A stretch of 64,000 nt of DNA from assembly GCA_937128505.1 (NCBI GenBank), contig CAKZMM010000084.1:238360-302359 (forward strand), written 5' to 3'. Source of the DNA: an uncultured Thermogutta sp. (lineage in GTDB: Bacteria > Planctomycetota > Planctomycetia > Pirellulales > Thermoguttaceae). The position numbers and the translations under genes are program-made. The first letter of the stretch is position 1, and every line of letters starts with the position of its first letter. Below, piece after piece: positions 27,175 to 36,534 of the stretch. Under the pieces are notes generated by a model. That model made no database searches. It saw only the letters and a list, made by a program, of their open reading frames with translations, and was not told where the DNA came from.

Positions 27175-28491
27175 ATGTGGAAAGAAACACCCGCAGACCT
27201 TACCCTGAAAAATGCATCGATTCTTCCCATGGGTTACTGGGTCCTTCTTTTTACAGTGCTTTTTATAATAACCGATGTGCCCAAAGGGGCCGCGGCCCAA
27301 TCACGTGTCGATTCCAGCCGGCTTGCAGCGGAAGTTAAGGAATCGGTGATTTGGTTGGAGCAAGAGGCACAGCGACTGGTGCGCGCCTGCCGACGGGAAC
27401 TGCCGAACGGTCAGGTGGTTTTTCCGCCGCAGCTCGGAGCTGGATACGAAGCCTTCTGGCTCCGGGACTTTGCTTACATGCTCGAGGGGGTTCCGACAGC
27501 TTTCACATTGGAGGAGGTTCGGCAGGCCGTTCGTCTTTTTGCGAAAGCCCAACGGGCGGACGGGGCGTGTGTAGATTGTGTCGCTTTCGATGGTCGCCCC
27601 ATTTATCAGCCAGGTTTTGGCACAATGGGCGAAAACCCCGTGGCCGATGGCTCGCAGTTTTACATCGATATTGTCTACCACGCGTATCATAAGTTAGAGG
27701 ATAAGCAGATTCTGGAGGAATTATGGAGCTCTTTAGAACGCGCCTTCCGCGCTTTGCCCCGGCATCCAAAGACAGGCTTGGTTTGGATTGACCCTGAGCG
27801 TGCTTGGGATCGATGTCCTTACGGCTTCACGGACACCGTGCGGAAGCAGGGCGCGGAACTTTTCTCATCGCTGCTCCTTGTGCAGACGTTGCGTCAAATG
27901 TCGGAACTGGCGAGCGTTCGGGGGAAGCCGGCTTTAACGGCCGAGTATGCGGCCCAGGCGGCGGAGGTATCTGCGCAAATCCGTGAAGTCTTTTGGGACG
28001 CACGGCAGGGGCTTTTCTTGGCCGCGACCGCTAAATGCCGACAGCCGGATATTTGGGGCTCCGCTTTCGCCGTCTTCCTCGATGTGGCTTCGCCCGAACA
28101 AGCCCGGCTTATTGCCAACTATTTCAGGCACCATTATCATGGATTGGTAGAAAACGGACAGGTTCGCCATTTGCCCCCGGGATTAGTTTGGGAAGAAGCG
28201 TGTCCTCCGGGCGAGTATCAAAACGGCGGCTTCTGGGGAGTGCCAACGGGTTGGTTTGCTTTTACGCTTGATTTGGCCGATTCCGAGCTGGCCGACCAAA
28301 CCATCGTTGACTTGGTCCGGTTTTATCGGCAGTACGGGTGCGTAGAATGGTCTCGCGGACAAAGGAGGCAATTGCCCGGGTATGTCGCCAGTGCGGCAGC
28401 TCCTTTGCCGGCAATTCGAGCCATGTTTAGAAGGAGAGGAGAGAACGCACACACAAGCTGCGATTCTTTACGCCTTGCACCCTGCCAATAG
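27175..28491 (+). CDS. Secreted (alpha/alpha)6-barrel glycosidase-like protein
   Basis: 438 residues with an N-terminal export signal (MGYWVLLFTVLFIITDVPKG then AAAQS). A shorter start at that Met (27229) is possible. The mature part looks like an (alpha/alpha)6 glycosidase such as glycogen-debranching, GH15-like or GH78-like enzymes: YEAFWLRDFAYMLEGVPTAF (sugar-binding W.RD motif, about 95–115), MGENPVADGSQFYIDIVYHA (about 160), GLVWIDPERAWDRCPYGFTD (about 200), REVFWDARQGLFLAA and PPGEYQNGGFWGVPTGWF (about 345). Acidic residues are present in these motifs, but the catalytic pair cannot be assigned without alignment. It probably works in the periplasm or outside the cell on oligosaccharides. 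Monocistronic. Confidence 0.75.
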   Translation: MWKETPADLTLKNASILPMGYWVLLFTVLFIITDVPKGAAAQSRVDSSRLAAEVKESVIWLEQEAQRLVRACRRELPNGQVVFPPQLGAGYEAFWLRDFAYMLEGVPTAFTLEEVRQAVRLFAKAQRADGACVDCVAFDGRPIYQPGFGTMGENPVADGSQFYIDIVYHAYHKLEDKQILEELWSSLERAFRALPRHPKTGLVWIDPERAWDRCPYGFTDTVRKQGAELFSSLLLVQTLRQMSELASVRGKPALTAEYAAQAAEVSAQIREVFWDARQGLFLAATAKCRQPDIWGSAFAVFLDVASPEQARLIANYFRHHYHGLVENGQVRHLPPGLVWEEACPPGEYQNGGFWGVPTGWFAFTLDLADSELADQTIVDLVRFYRQYGCVEWSRGQRRQLPGYVASAAAPLPAIRAMFRRRGENAHTSCDSLRLAPCQ

Positions 28492-29038
28492 GGGGCGGAT
28501 ATTTTAGAACGATTTCTCCCCTACTATGAACCCAGGATTTTAGGAGTACTGTTTTAGCTTCGAATTACCGAATCGAGGTGTCTTGACGCTCAAACCACAC
28601 TCATCATCCGGGAATGGGAGGGGTAAAGTGGGTAGGGTAAAAACTTGGGTATTTTTTTCGGGCGAAAAAGTCTTAAGGTTGAGCGAAGAAGACCTTTAGG
28701 TTCAACACGCAGTTGGCAGCATAACAAACGGTTAAGGAACCATCTGAACCCTTCGTGAAAATTAGAGTCTGCTTCAGATTTCATTCGGGGTTTTTCTTAT
28801 TTCGCGCTGCATTCAAGCTACTCATTTTACATCCGATCGATTTGATTAGGCAGCCTTGATTAGGCAGCCGAGCGAGTCGTTAAGAGCATTACGAGGCTAC
28901 TTCGAAAAGAAAAGTGCATGGAAAACACAGACTCATAAAACCCAGATGGCGTTGAAAGCCACCGCAGATTCCCCCGGGGGGCCGTTTACTCGTAAAGTTT
29001 GAAGATGGTAACCATATTCAAACCTTGAGGTGATGCGA
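28492..29038. other. Gene-free interval before the TPR–ExbB block
   Basis: No gene is seen. It contains a diverged 21-bp tandem duplication at about 28662–28704 (GCGAAAAAGTCTTAAGGTTG / GCGAAGAAGACCTTTAGGTT) and a perfect 14-bp one at 28842–28869. Confidence 0.45.
28842..28869. repeat. Perfect 14-bp tandem microduplication
   Basis: TTGATTAGGCAGCC occurs twice head to tail without mismatch. Confidence 0.95.
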
Positions 29039-32000
29039 ATGCGAAAACAGATCGCTCGCGCCGGTTCAATGCCAAGAGGTAGTCAGAACTGGTCTTTTCC
29101 CGCCGTTTTTCTTCTCCTCGTTGTTTGCATAGCGAGCTTGACAGGTGAAATAACCCCTGCCGCCGAGGAATCGGAGCGATTTCTACAGGCTCTTCGCGAG
29201 CGGGGTTATCTTGATTTAGCTCTGGACTACATCGAGCAAATGCGGACTAGCCCTCTTTGTCCGGAGAGTTTCCGTGAGGTGCTGGACTACGAAGCCGGTG
29301 TACTTCTGATCGAGAATTCTCGACTGGGAGGGACCCTGCGGGAAAAATCGCTAGAACAAGCCAAGGAGCGACTTCAGCAGTTTATTCGCGAAAAGCCGAC
29401 TCACTCGCGGGTGAGTGAGGCGAGTTTCCTCCTGGCCAATGTCGCGGTCGAATTAGCACAATTGAAAAAGGAGTTGGCGGCGCAGCCAGGAAAAACGCCG
29501 GAAGAGAAAAACAAGTTGTTGGCGGAGGCACGTCAGCGATTCCAAGAGGCTCAGAAGGCTTTTGAAACGGCCGAACGCCGAGCTTATGAGCGCGCAAGGA
29601 CGCTTGAAGAAGAAGCGAAGCAAAACCCTCGAAAGGAGGTCGAGCGGGACGATGCGCGCCGCGATCTGCTGCGTGCGCGTCTTAGTTTGGCCGGCGTCAT
29701 TTACGAAATCGGCAAATTGTATCCGCAAAGCGATCCCAATTATCGGGCCGAGTTGAATGAGGCCGCGAAGCGATTTGCGGAACTTTACGAAAAATACAAG
29801 GATTTCACGGCAGGGGTTTATGCGCGCTTGCAAGAGGGCCGTGTCCGCCGGGATCTCGGCGATCCAAAAGCGGCCATTGAAATTTTCAAACAAGTGATCG
29901 CCCTGCTCCAAGGGGTTTCGGGGGAGGAACGTTCCGTCGTCAATGAAGCGGTTCACGAACTGATCCAAAGCTACATTCTCACTAAGGACTTTAACTCGGC
30001 GACCGCTTTGATCGACCAATGGCGGGATCAGGTGCGTCCCGACGAGGAGTCGTCGGGGGAAGGACTGCGCGTTCACCTGTCGGCGGCCCAGTTGTTCATG
30101 GCAGTTGCCGCTTCGCAGAAGCCGAAAACCCAGGAACACACCCGCGCGGTGGCACGCGCCCGAGAGCATTTGAATTTTGTGACGCGGTTTCCCGGGCCAT
30201 TGCAGCGGGAGGCTGGTCAGCTTTTAAGTCAGCAACTTTTTGGTGGTGCCAGCGACCCGAGCGAGCCCACCGATTTCGCAACCGCCAAGGAACGTGGCGA
30301 TACCGCCTGGGGAAGCTTCGTGGTGTTCGTGGGGCAACTAAACGCGGCACCCACCCCACAAGAGCGTCAAAAGCTTCAGCAGCAAGCCGATCAAGTCCGG
30401 GATGAAGCTTTGAGGTTCTATCGTCTCGCCCTGGCTATGAGACCCAACGACCTTTCCCCGGACGAAATGAACCTACTTCGTTTTCGGATGGCGTACTTAT
30501 ATTGGTCACAGCAGGATTATTACCGGGCAGCAGTCTTGGGGGAATTCTTGGCTCGCAACTACCCCCAGAACCTCCTGGCGAAGCAAGCGGCAGAGATTGC
30601 CGTAAAGGCTTATCGAATTCTGTATGCACAGTCTTCAGCACCTCGAGAGGAACGCGACTTCGAAACCAGTCGGATTGAGAAGCTTGTAACGTGGATGAAT
30701 TCCGTTTGGCCAAAGGAGCGGGAAACAATCGAAGCTTACATGATGCTCTTGGATACCGCCGTGGATAATCGCGACCTGGCCAAGGCCGAGGCTATACTCG
30801 GCCAAATTCCGGAGGATTCTCCGCGCCGGGCTGAGGCGGAGCTTCGAGTTGGTCAAGGCCTCTGGGCCACTTTTCTATTGGAATCATCTAAAGAATCAGA
30901 GGTGCGTCCGTCCGCCGAACAGCTCGCTGCGTACCTCCAAAAAGCTCGGCAACTTCTGGAACAGGGCATCGGGCGGATGAAGAGCAGTTTCGACGAATCG
31001 AAACCGGTCGAATACACCTTGGCTTTTTCCGTGCTTTCATTAGCCGGCTTGTTGATCGAGAACGGTCAGGCCTCCGACGCTGTGACCTGGCTGGAGGACC
31101 CGCAAATAGGATCACTGGTTTTAGTTCGGAAAAACGATCCGGCTGCCGATCGAAGTAACTTCCGCGTGGAAACTTTGAAGGCAGCATTGCGAGCTTACGT
31201 TGGAACTGGGCAGTTGGAGAAGGCGGAAGGGGTAATGAAAGAGTTGGAAGTAGCTACGTCCGCGGGAGGCGATGCGGCGGCGGCCGCTCGACTGACGCAG
31301 GTGTACGTGGGCCTGGCTCGGCAGCTTCAGGAAAGTTTACGACGCCTCCGACAAGACAATAAATTGGAAGAAGCTGACCGGCTCATGCGCGGTTTTGAGC
31401 TCTTTTTGACGCAAATAAAATCGCGTAAAGAGGGTAATACTTTCACATCGCTCAATTGGGTGGGCGAAACGTTCTACAACCTGGCATGTAGCTTAGAAGG
31501 GGGAAGCCCGGGAGAAAAAGCCAAATCCCAGGAATACTATAAGAATGCGGCCGATACTTACGTGGGTATCTTGCGACGAATTCGAGAAAGTCCCGATTTT
31601 GCGCCCGCCAATGCGGCTACAGGAATCCAACTTCGGCTTGCCTCGTGTCTGAGCGGATTACGGAAGTTCGAGGAGGCCGTGAAGATTCTGCTAGCTCTGT
31701 TGCGGCAGAAGGAAACCCGAATTGACGTTCAGGTAGAAGCGGCGCGAACCTACCAGGCGTGGGCAGATGCGGAAGGCCGGGCAGCCTTTTACACCCTTGC
31801 GATCGTGGGGGGGCATGAGGAAAAAGGGCGAAAGCTTATGTGGGGTTGGCAGGGAGTAGCCCGCCGCGTGCAGCCTTATCCGCAGTATCAATCGCTCTTT
31901 CACGAAGCGTGGTACAATATCGCGCTTTGCCGCCTCAACCAGGCCCAACGTGAAACCGAACCGAAGCGAAGCGAGTTGCTCCGCCAGGCTGAGTTGGATA

Positions 32001-32161
32001 TCTTTCGTGTTTATCAGCTTTATCCGGACTTAGGGGGCGAGGCCACCTACGCCCGGTATGACGCGCTGTTGCGACGTATCCAGCGTTTGCGAGGCGTCAG
32101 AGATGCGCAAGGACTTCAGGCCTTCGCTCAGCGAGGTGCTCCTGTGGGTAAATCGCTTTAA
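29039..32161 (+). CDS. Large secreted TPR protein
   Basis: About 1,040 residues. The start at 29039 was preferred because GAGGTGA ends five bases before it; in-frame GTG 29030 and ATG 29033 are alternatives. A signal peptide follows (FPAVFLLLVVCIASLTGEIT then PAAEE). The rest is helical-repeat sequence with many TPR-like pairs (RGYLDLALDYIEQMRTSPLC, RVSEASFLLANVAVELAQLK, LQEGRVRRDLGDPKAAIEIF, LYWSQQDYYRAAVLGEFLAR, LRLASCLSGLRKFEEAVKIL) and a charged coiled-coil-like stretch at about residues 150–200. It resembles the periplasmic TPR proteins often found beside ExbB/ExbD in planctomycetes. Only 168 bp separate it from the next TPR gene, so they are likely co-transcribed. A scaffold role is inferred. 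Confidence 0.88.
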   Translation: MRKQIARAGSMPRGSQNWSFPAVFLLLVVCIASLTGEITPAAEESERFLQALRERGYLDLALDYIEQMRTSPLCPESFREVLDYEAGVLLIENSRLGGTLREKSLEQAKERLQQFIREKPTHSRVSEASFLLANVAVELAQLKKELAAQPGKTPEEKNKLLAEARQRFQEAQKAFETAERRAYERARTLEEEAKQNPRKEVERDDARRDLLRARLSLAGVIYEIGKLYPQSDPNYRAELNEAAKRFAELYEKYKDFTAGVYARLQEGRVRRDLGDPKAAIEIFKQVIALLQGVSGEERSVVNEAVHELIQSYILTKDFNSATALIDQWRDQVRPDEESSGEGLRVHLSAAQLFMAVAASQKPKTQEHTRAVARAREHLNFVTRFPGPLQREAGQLLSQQLFGGASDPSEPTDFATAKERGDTAWGSFVVFVGQLNAAPTPQERQKLQQQADQVRDEALRFYRLALAMRPNDLSPDEMNLLRFRMAYLYWSQQDYYRAAVLGEFLARNYPQNLLAKQAAEIAVKAYRILYAQSSAPREERDFETSRIEKLVTWMNSVWPKERETIEAYMMLLDTAVDNRDLAKAEAILGQIPEDSPRRAEAELRVGQGLWATFLLESSKESEVRPSAEQLAAYLQKARQLLEQGIGRMKSSFDESKPVEYTLAFSVLSLAGLLIENGQASDAVTWLEDPQIGSLVLVRKNDPAADRSNFRVETLKAALRAYVGTGQLEKAEGVMKELEVATSAGGDAAAAARLTQVYVGLARQLQESLRRLRQDNKLEEADRLMRGFELFLTQIKSRKEGNTFTSLNWVGETFYNLACSLEGGSPGEKAKSQEYYKNAADTYVGILRRIRESPDFAPANAATGIQLRLASCLSGLRKFEEAVKILLALLRQKETRIDVQVEAARTYQAWADAEGRAAFYTLAIVGGHEEKGRKLMWGWQGVARRVQPYPQYQSLFHEAWYNIALCRLNQAQRETEPKRSELLRQAELDIFRVYQLYPDLGGEATYARYDALLRRIQRLRGVRDAQGLQAFAQRGAPVGKSL

Positions 32162-32329
32162 AGTAGTTCAACCGGCGCGCGGAAGTAGATGAATCGACCG
32201 TGCTGCGAGACATTGCTGGTGGAATTGTCCAATCGGCGCGTGGGAGTAGACTTACCGCATACTTCGGGCAAACACGAACTCCCTATATGGTTTCCTTCAA
32301 GTGCGGCTAACAGCCAGGAGAATCAGTCA

Positions 32330-33388
32330 ATGAAGCTCCGCCAATACGGTTGGAAATGCATTTTACAGTCGGTTTTTCCGCTTGGGCTTCTACTTCCTTT
32401 TTTGGCGTCCGCGCCTTTCGCTTGGGCCGATACCGTGCGGACACTGTCAGCCAGTATTACCGGTAAGGTTGTGGAGGCCACCAGTCAAAAGGTTATCGTC
32501 GACCGGGGTCAGGGCCGAATTGAAGAGATCAATCCTCACCTGGTGGATATGATCTTTTTTGACGATGAACCAAGCGTTTTAAGAACCGCAAAAATGGCAG
32601 TAGCCGCGGGTCGATATGAGGAGGCCTTGACCGCTCTGGAAAAAGTCCAATTGCCCGAGAATGCGACGTCGCTTGTTAGACAGGAGCTCGAGTTCTATCG
32701 ATCTTTTTGCAAGGCGCGGCTTGCTCTGGGCACCTCTGACCCGCAATCTTTGGAACAGGCTAGCGAGGGACTGAGTCAATTCATAAACCAGTATCAAAAT
32801 TCTTTTCACTATTGGTCGGCGTGCGAATTGTTGGGCGATTTGCTGACTGCCCGCGGGGATTACGCGAGTGCCAGCCAATTTTATGGCAGATTGAGCAAGG
32901 CAACGTGGCCAGAATTGCAAATGCGGGGGCTTGTGGCACTGGGCCGAACTCAGCTTGCTCAAAAGAAGTTTTCCGAAGCGGCAAAAGCCTTTGACGATGC
33001 CCTGCAAATTCAAGCGACCGGTCCGGCGGCGGATCGGGCGAAAACCGCCGCCACCTTGGGCAAAGCACGATGCCTGGCGGAACGCGATGAACCTGACCAA
33101 GCCATAGCGATGGTTCAAGAGGTGATCAAGAATACCCCGGTTGAGGAAGCGTCGCTTTTAGCAGAGGCCTATAACACCTTGGGGGTCGCCCATCGTAAAG
33201 CCGGTCGAACCAAGGAAGCCATCCTCGCATTCTTGCACACGGATTTGCTATATTTTTCTGTCGCTACCCAGCATATCGAGGCCCTGGACAACCTCGTATC
33301 GTTGTTCGCTCAGGTAGGTCAACGCCAGCGGGCCGAGGAGGTCGCAAAAACCTTGCGCGAGCGCTACAAGCGGGAACCTTCCGGGTGA
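32330..33388 (+). CDS. Secreted TPR protein, second of the ExbB/ExbD block
   Basis: 352 residues from the ATG at 32330, chosen because AGGAGA lies upstream and the signal peptide follows at once (ILQSVFPLGLLLPFLASAPF then AWA). After the signal there is a small beta module (TLSASITGKVVEATSQKVIV, RIEEINPHLVDMIFFDDEPS), then TPRs (AAGRYEEALTALEKVQLPEN, SACELLGDLLTARGDYASAS, LGRTQLAQKKFSEAAKAFDD, AYNTLGVAHRKAGRTKEAIL). The protein is periplasmic. With the upstream TPR protein it probably forms an assembly served by the downstream TolQ/ExbB–ExbD motor, but that is inference from gene order. An 865-bp gap separates it from exbB, so the operon may be interrupted. Confidence 0.87.
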   Translation: MKLRQYGWKCILQSVFPLGLLLPFLASAPFAWADTVRTLSASITGKVVEATSQKVIVDRGQGRIEEINPHLVDMIFFDDEPSVLRTAKMAVAAGRYEEALTALEKVQLPENATSLVRQELEFYRSFCKARLALGTSDPQSLEQASEGLSQFINQYQNSFHYWSACELLGDLLTARGDYASASQFYGRLSKATWPELQMRGLVALGRTQLAQKKFSEAAKAFDDALQIQATGPAADRAKTAATLGKARCLAERDEPDQAIAMVQEVIKNTPVEEASLLAEAYNTLGVAHRKAGRTKEAILAFLHTDLLYFSVATQHIEALDNLVSLFAQVGQRQRAEEVAKTLRERYKREPSG

Positions 33389-34253
33389 TCAAAGCTGACT
33401 GGTGTGTTGACCTTGCGTCCGTCACGGGAGCCAAGCCTAGTGAGATGCACTCCGTAAAGGGGCTAAACTTGGGTGAGTAGCAGACGACGAGTCGAAGTTG
33501 CGAATCCGGTTACGCGTCATTCGCCCTCGAATTTTTCAGGTGGTTCGAAGCAGAGAAGTCAAAAAGTGGTGTCGGCTCATGAGAATTCGGCGACTTTTTC
33601 AATGTAACATAAAACCGAAATGATACAGGGCTGAAACTCGGAGGTGCCTTACTTCGTTCATAAAAACAAGGCACAGCCGCTGATCCCAGGACTTTTCGGA
33701 TTTAATTTGGCGAGTAATTTTTGGGAATTTGGCGAGCTTTCAAGCCTTATTTTTGGAAGATTAGTCACCCGGCTGCCAGGAGCCATCGCTTTGCGAGAGC
33801 CGGAACTGCGCTGCCGCAGATTATGCTGCCGTCCGAGGGTACTCGTTTGACTCGCGAATCCCTTCGGTTAACTTAAATATCTGAACATTTGGACGTGGAT
33901 TTTTAGAGGTCCTATTGGGTTTTGAAAGCTTACGGATTCGTACTCAAACTCCGAAGGGCAATCCTCGACAAATTCCCCGAATAGCAAATTGCCGTATTTA
34001 GCCAGATGCGGATTAAAACTCGCTTCGAGCCGTCGCGAAAGAGACTTTGATTTTTAGGGAAACCGATTAGACTTAAAATTCGTCGCAGACGAAGAAGACT
34101 TGGCACCAAGCTCGTCTTTCCGGCTTCTAACGAGCGGGGTCGGCGCCGGCCCCAAATTTCGATTGGTTTTAAAAGAGTAGCGACAAGAAAAGTAATCCAG
34201 TTCCAGAATGCACGACGGGTTTCACATCGACGGCCTTTTTTGGGGAGGATCCA
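33389..34253. other. Gene-free interval inside the TPR–ExbB block
   Basis: No gene is seen. AATTTGGCGAG recurs at 33704 and 33726 (22-bp period, diverged). No promoter could be assigned with confidence. Confidence 0.4.
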
Positions 34254-35099
34254 ATGCAAGGTGGATTCAAAGGTGATGTGAGGAAAGCTGCGATTTGGCT
34301 TTTAGGGATGCTCTTCGCCTGGGTAATAGTCTTTCAGGTGGGATCCCAATTTGTACCCTCGGCTTGGGCATTTCAGGAAAACGAGCAGGCCGAGCTGGAG
34401 CCCTTTGGCCGTGGTGAGGAACCCGCGGCTGAGGCTGCCGAACCCGCGGCTACCGCCCCACAGAGCGAAACTTACCTAGCCTGGATGTATCGCTCGCTGG
34501 GGGTGTTCTATAGCCTCGTTTTTCTGGCACTTTCCTTCACACTTGTAGCACTGGTGGTAATGAATATCTTGTCTGCCCGGCGTGAAGGGCTACTTCCTTC
34601 ACAGCTTATTCAAAACTTCGAAAATCTCTTGAACGAAAAGAAGTATCAGGAGGCCTATGAGTTGGCTAAATCCGACGAGTCCTTCTTGGGACAAGTGCTG
34701 TCCGCCGGCTTGGCCAAACTATCGGCGGGTTATTCCCAGGCTATTGAAGCTATGCAAGAGGTCGGCGAAGAAGAGAACATGAAGCTCGAGCACCGCCTGA
34801 GTTACATCGCTCTCATTGGCACGATTAGTCCGATGGTGGGCCTCCTCGGTACTGTGCAAGGTATGATCTCGTCTTTTAGTGTGATTGCCCGAAGTCCCAC
34901 AACACCTAAGCCGTCGGAGTTGGCCGCGGGTATTTCGACCGCATTATTCACCACTTTGGTCGGACTTTTTATCGCCATTCCCGCAATCGCGATCTATAAC
35001 ATTCTTCGAAACCGCATTGCTCGATTTGTGCTGGAAGTGGGGGTCGTAAGTGAAAACCTGATGAGTCGTTTCTCCGGGGTCGGAGCCAAAAAGGCTTGA
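34254..35099 (+). CDS. MotA/TolQ/ExbB-family proton channel protein
   Basis: 281 residues. There is an N-terminal hydrophobic segment or signal (WLLGMLFAWVIVFQVGSQF), an acidic Ala/Pro/Glu-rich linker, then the three helices of the family: LGVFYSLVFLALSFTLVALV (about 80–100), HRLSYIALIGTISPMVGLLG with the conserved GTVQGMI turn (about 185–210) and TALFTTLVGLFIAIPAIAIY (about 225–245). TolQ/ExbB pentamers with ExbD use proton motive force to pull on a periplasmic partner. The ATG at 34254 has GGGGAGG directly upstream. Two exbD-like genes follow. A 21-bp tandem duplication (34419–34458) encodes EPAAEAA/EPAATAP in the linker. Confidence 0.92.
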   Translation: MQGGFKGDVRKAAIWLLGMLFAWVIVFQVGSQFVPSAWAFQENEQAELEPFGRGEEPAAEAAEPAATAPQSETYLAWMYRSLGVFYSLVFLALSFTLVALVVMNILSARREGLLPSQLIQNFENLLNEKKYQEAYELAKSDESFLGQVLSAGLAKLSAGYSQAIEAMQEVGEEENMKLEHRLSYIALIGTISPMVGLLGTVQGMISSFSVIARSPTTPKPSELAAGISTALFTTLVGLFIAIPAIAIYNILRNRIARFVLEVGVVSENLMSRFSGVGAKKA

Positions 35100-35280
35100 A
35101 GCTCTAAGACGGGCTTAGCCGAAGACATCGGGGCCAAAGCTCATGGAGAGCAGTCCCCCCGTAAGACGGCATTCGGCAACTCGACTCCGGAAGCGCATCA
35201 ACGGAAAAATGGACCTTTCAAACGGTGGATTCTGCTAACAACCTCGTACCCGTTTGAGCATCCACGGGAGGTAGCTAAAT

Positions 35281-35748
35281 ATGCGTTTTTCAAGGCAGCG
35301 TGGAGCCCCTCAGGCTTCCAGCGACATGACGCCCATGATCGACATGACGTTTCAGCTCATTGCCTTCTTTATGGTCCTCGTCAACTTTAGCGAAGGCGAC
35401 CGCAATGAGCGGATCCGCTTGCCTTTGAGTGAACTAGCGAAACCGCCGGAAGCTCCCTTGAAAACCCCCATCACCCTGCACCTGACAGAGCAAGGTTCTG
35501 TGATATTCGGCCCCGACGAAGTATCCATACCCGGGGTGGAAAGGCTATTGAGTCGCGAAAGGGAATTTCTCAAAGCGCGGGGACAAGATTTCCGAACCGC
35601 CACGGTGATCATCCGCGGAGATCGCGCGGCCAAGACCGGGCAGGTGCAGGAGCTAATCCGTACTTGTCAGAAAGTGGGATTTGAAAAGTTCGTCCTTCGG
35701 GCTCGGCAAGAGGCTGCTTCCTTGGGGCTCGTAACCGGAGGAACCTAG
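35281..35748 (+). CDS. ExbD/TolR-family protein, first copy
   Basis: 155 residues with the family layout: a short cytoplasmic head, one membrane helix (MIDMTFQLIAFFMVLVNFSE) that carries the conserved protonatable Asp in the MIDMTFQL motif, then a periplasmic beta/alpha domain (ITLHLTEQGSVIFGPDEVSI, TATVIIRGDRAAKTGQVQEL, CQKVGFEKFVLRA). It partners with the upstream TolQ/ExbB protein. The ATG at 35281 follows a GGGAGGTAG site. The stop lies three bases before the next start, which points to coupled expression with the second copy. The 181-bp gap after exbB has no gene. Confidence 0.93.
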   Translation: MRFSRQRGAPQASSDMTPMIDMTFQLIAFFMVLVNFSEGDRNERIRLPLSELAKPPEAPLKTPITLHLTEQGSVIFGPDEVSIPGVERLLSREREFLKARGQDFRTATVIIRGDRAAKTGQVQELIRTCQKVGFEKFVLRARQEAASLGLVTGGT

Positions 35749-35751
35749 GCG

Positions 35752-36240
35752 ATGCGGATCCGGCACGTTCAACGCTCTCAGCAAGGCATCGAACTCCAGA
35801 TGACGCCCATGATCGATATTGTCTTCCAACTGCTTGTGTTCTTCGTAATGACTTTCAAAATCGCCGCTCCTGAAGGCGACTTTAACATTCGCATGCCTCT
35901 CGTTGCACCTAGCGAGGGTATTCCAGAACCGGAAGCTCTTCCGCCCATCACCATCAAGCTGACGGCTCTGAGCAATGGTCAATTGGAGGGCATTACGTTC
36001 GGCACGCGGCGGGTGAAAAACTTCGCCGAGCTTCGACAGCGAATCATCGAAATGCTGGGCCCGGATCCCGGCCCAAGTGTGCTTGAAAGCACCGAAGTCG
36101 AATTAGATTGCGACTACCAATTGCGTTACGAATATGTGATCGAGACGATCACCGCCATCTCCGGCTACGTGGACAAAGAATCGGGGCAAATCATCAAATT
36201 AGTGGAGAAGATTAAATTCGCTCCGCTCCGCGCCGGCTAG
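35752..36240 (+). CDS. ExbD/TolR-family protein, second copy
   Basis: 162 residues and diverged from the first copy. The helix LQMTPMIDIVFQLLVFFVMT carries the conserved Asp in MIDIVFQL. The periplasmic part (PPITIKLTALSNGQLEGITF, LELDCDYQLRY-like, YVIETITAISGYVDKESGQI) is longer and more acidic. Two different ExbD proteins with one ExbB are common in planctomycetes and suggest a heteromeric motor. The start is only three bases after the previous stop. A 294-bp convergent gap to dsbD follows; it holds a diverged duplication (CAAATTGTGCCGCAT / CAAATTATGCCACAT at 36483 and 36505). Confidence 0.93.
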   Translation: MRIRHVQRSQQGIELQMTPMIDIVFQLLVFFVMTFKIAAPEGDFNIRMPLVAPSEGIPEPEALPPITIKLTALSNGQLEGITFGTRRVKNFAELRQRIIEMLGPDPGPSVLESTEVELDCDYQLRYEYVIETITAISGYVDKESGQIIKLVEKIKFAPLRAG

Positions 36241-36534
36241 GTACCGAGCAACATCAGCCTACCCCGGCACCCGTGTTTACTTCCGTCTTTACTTCGACCG
36301 ATTACAACTTCGCAGCCCCTCTTTCAGCGAGGCAATTAGCTCCCTCAACTTAAGATTGCTTCTGCAACTTGCGGAAAATACGCTCTATTCGCCTTGCTTC
36401 CTGTCCTTCAAAAAATTTTCGGCCGTTCAACCATTCAACTAGCCCCGATGGGCCCCTCGCGACTTCGGTTTCTAAGAAAGAACAAATTGTGCCGCATGGA
36501 ACACCAAATTATGCCACATTTTAAACCGTGATCC

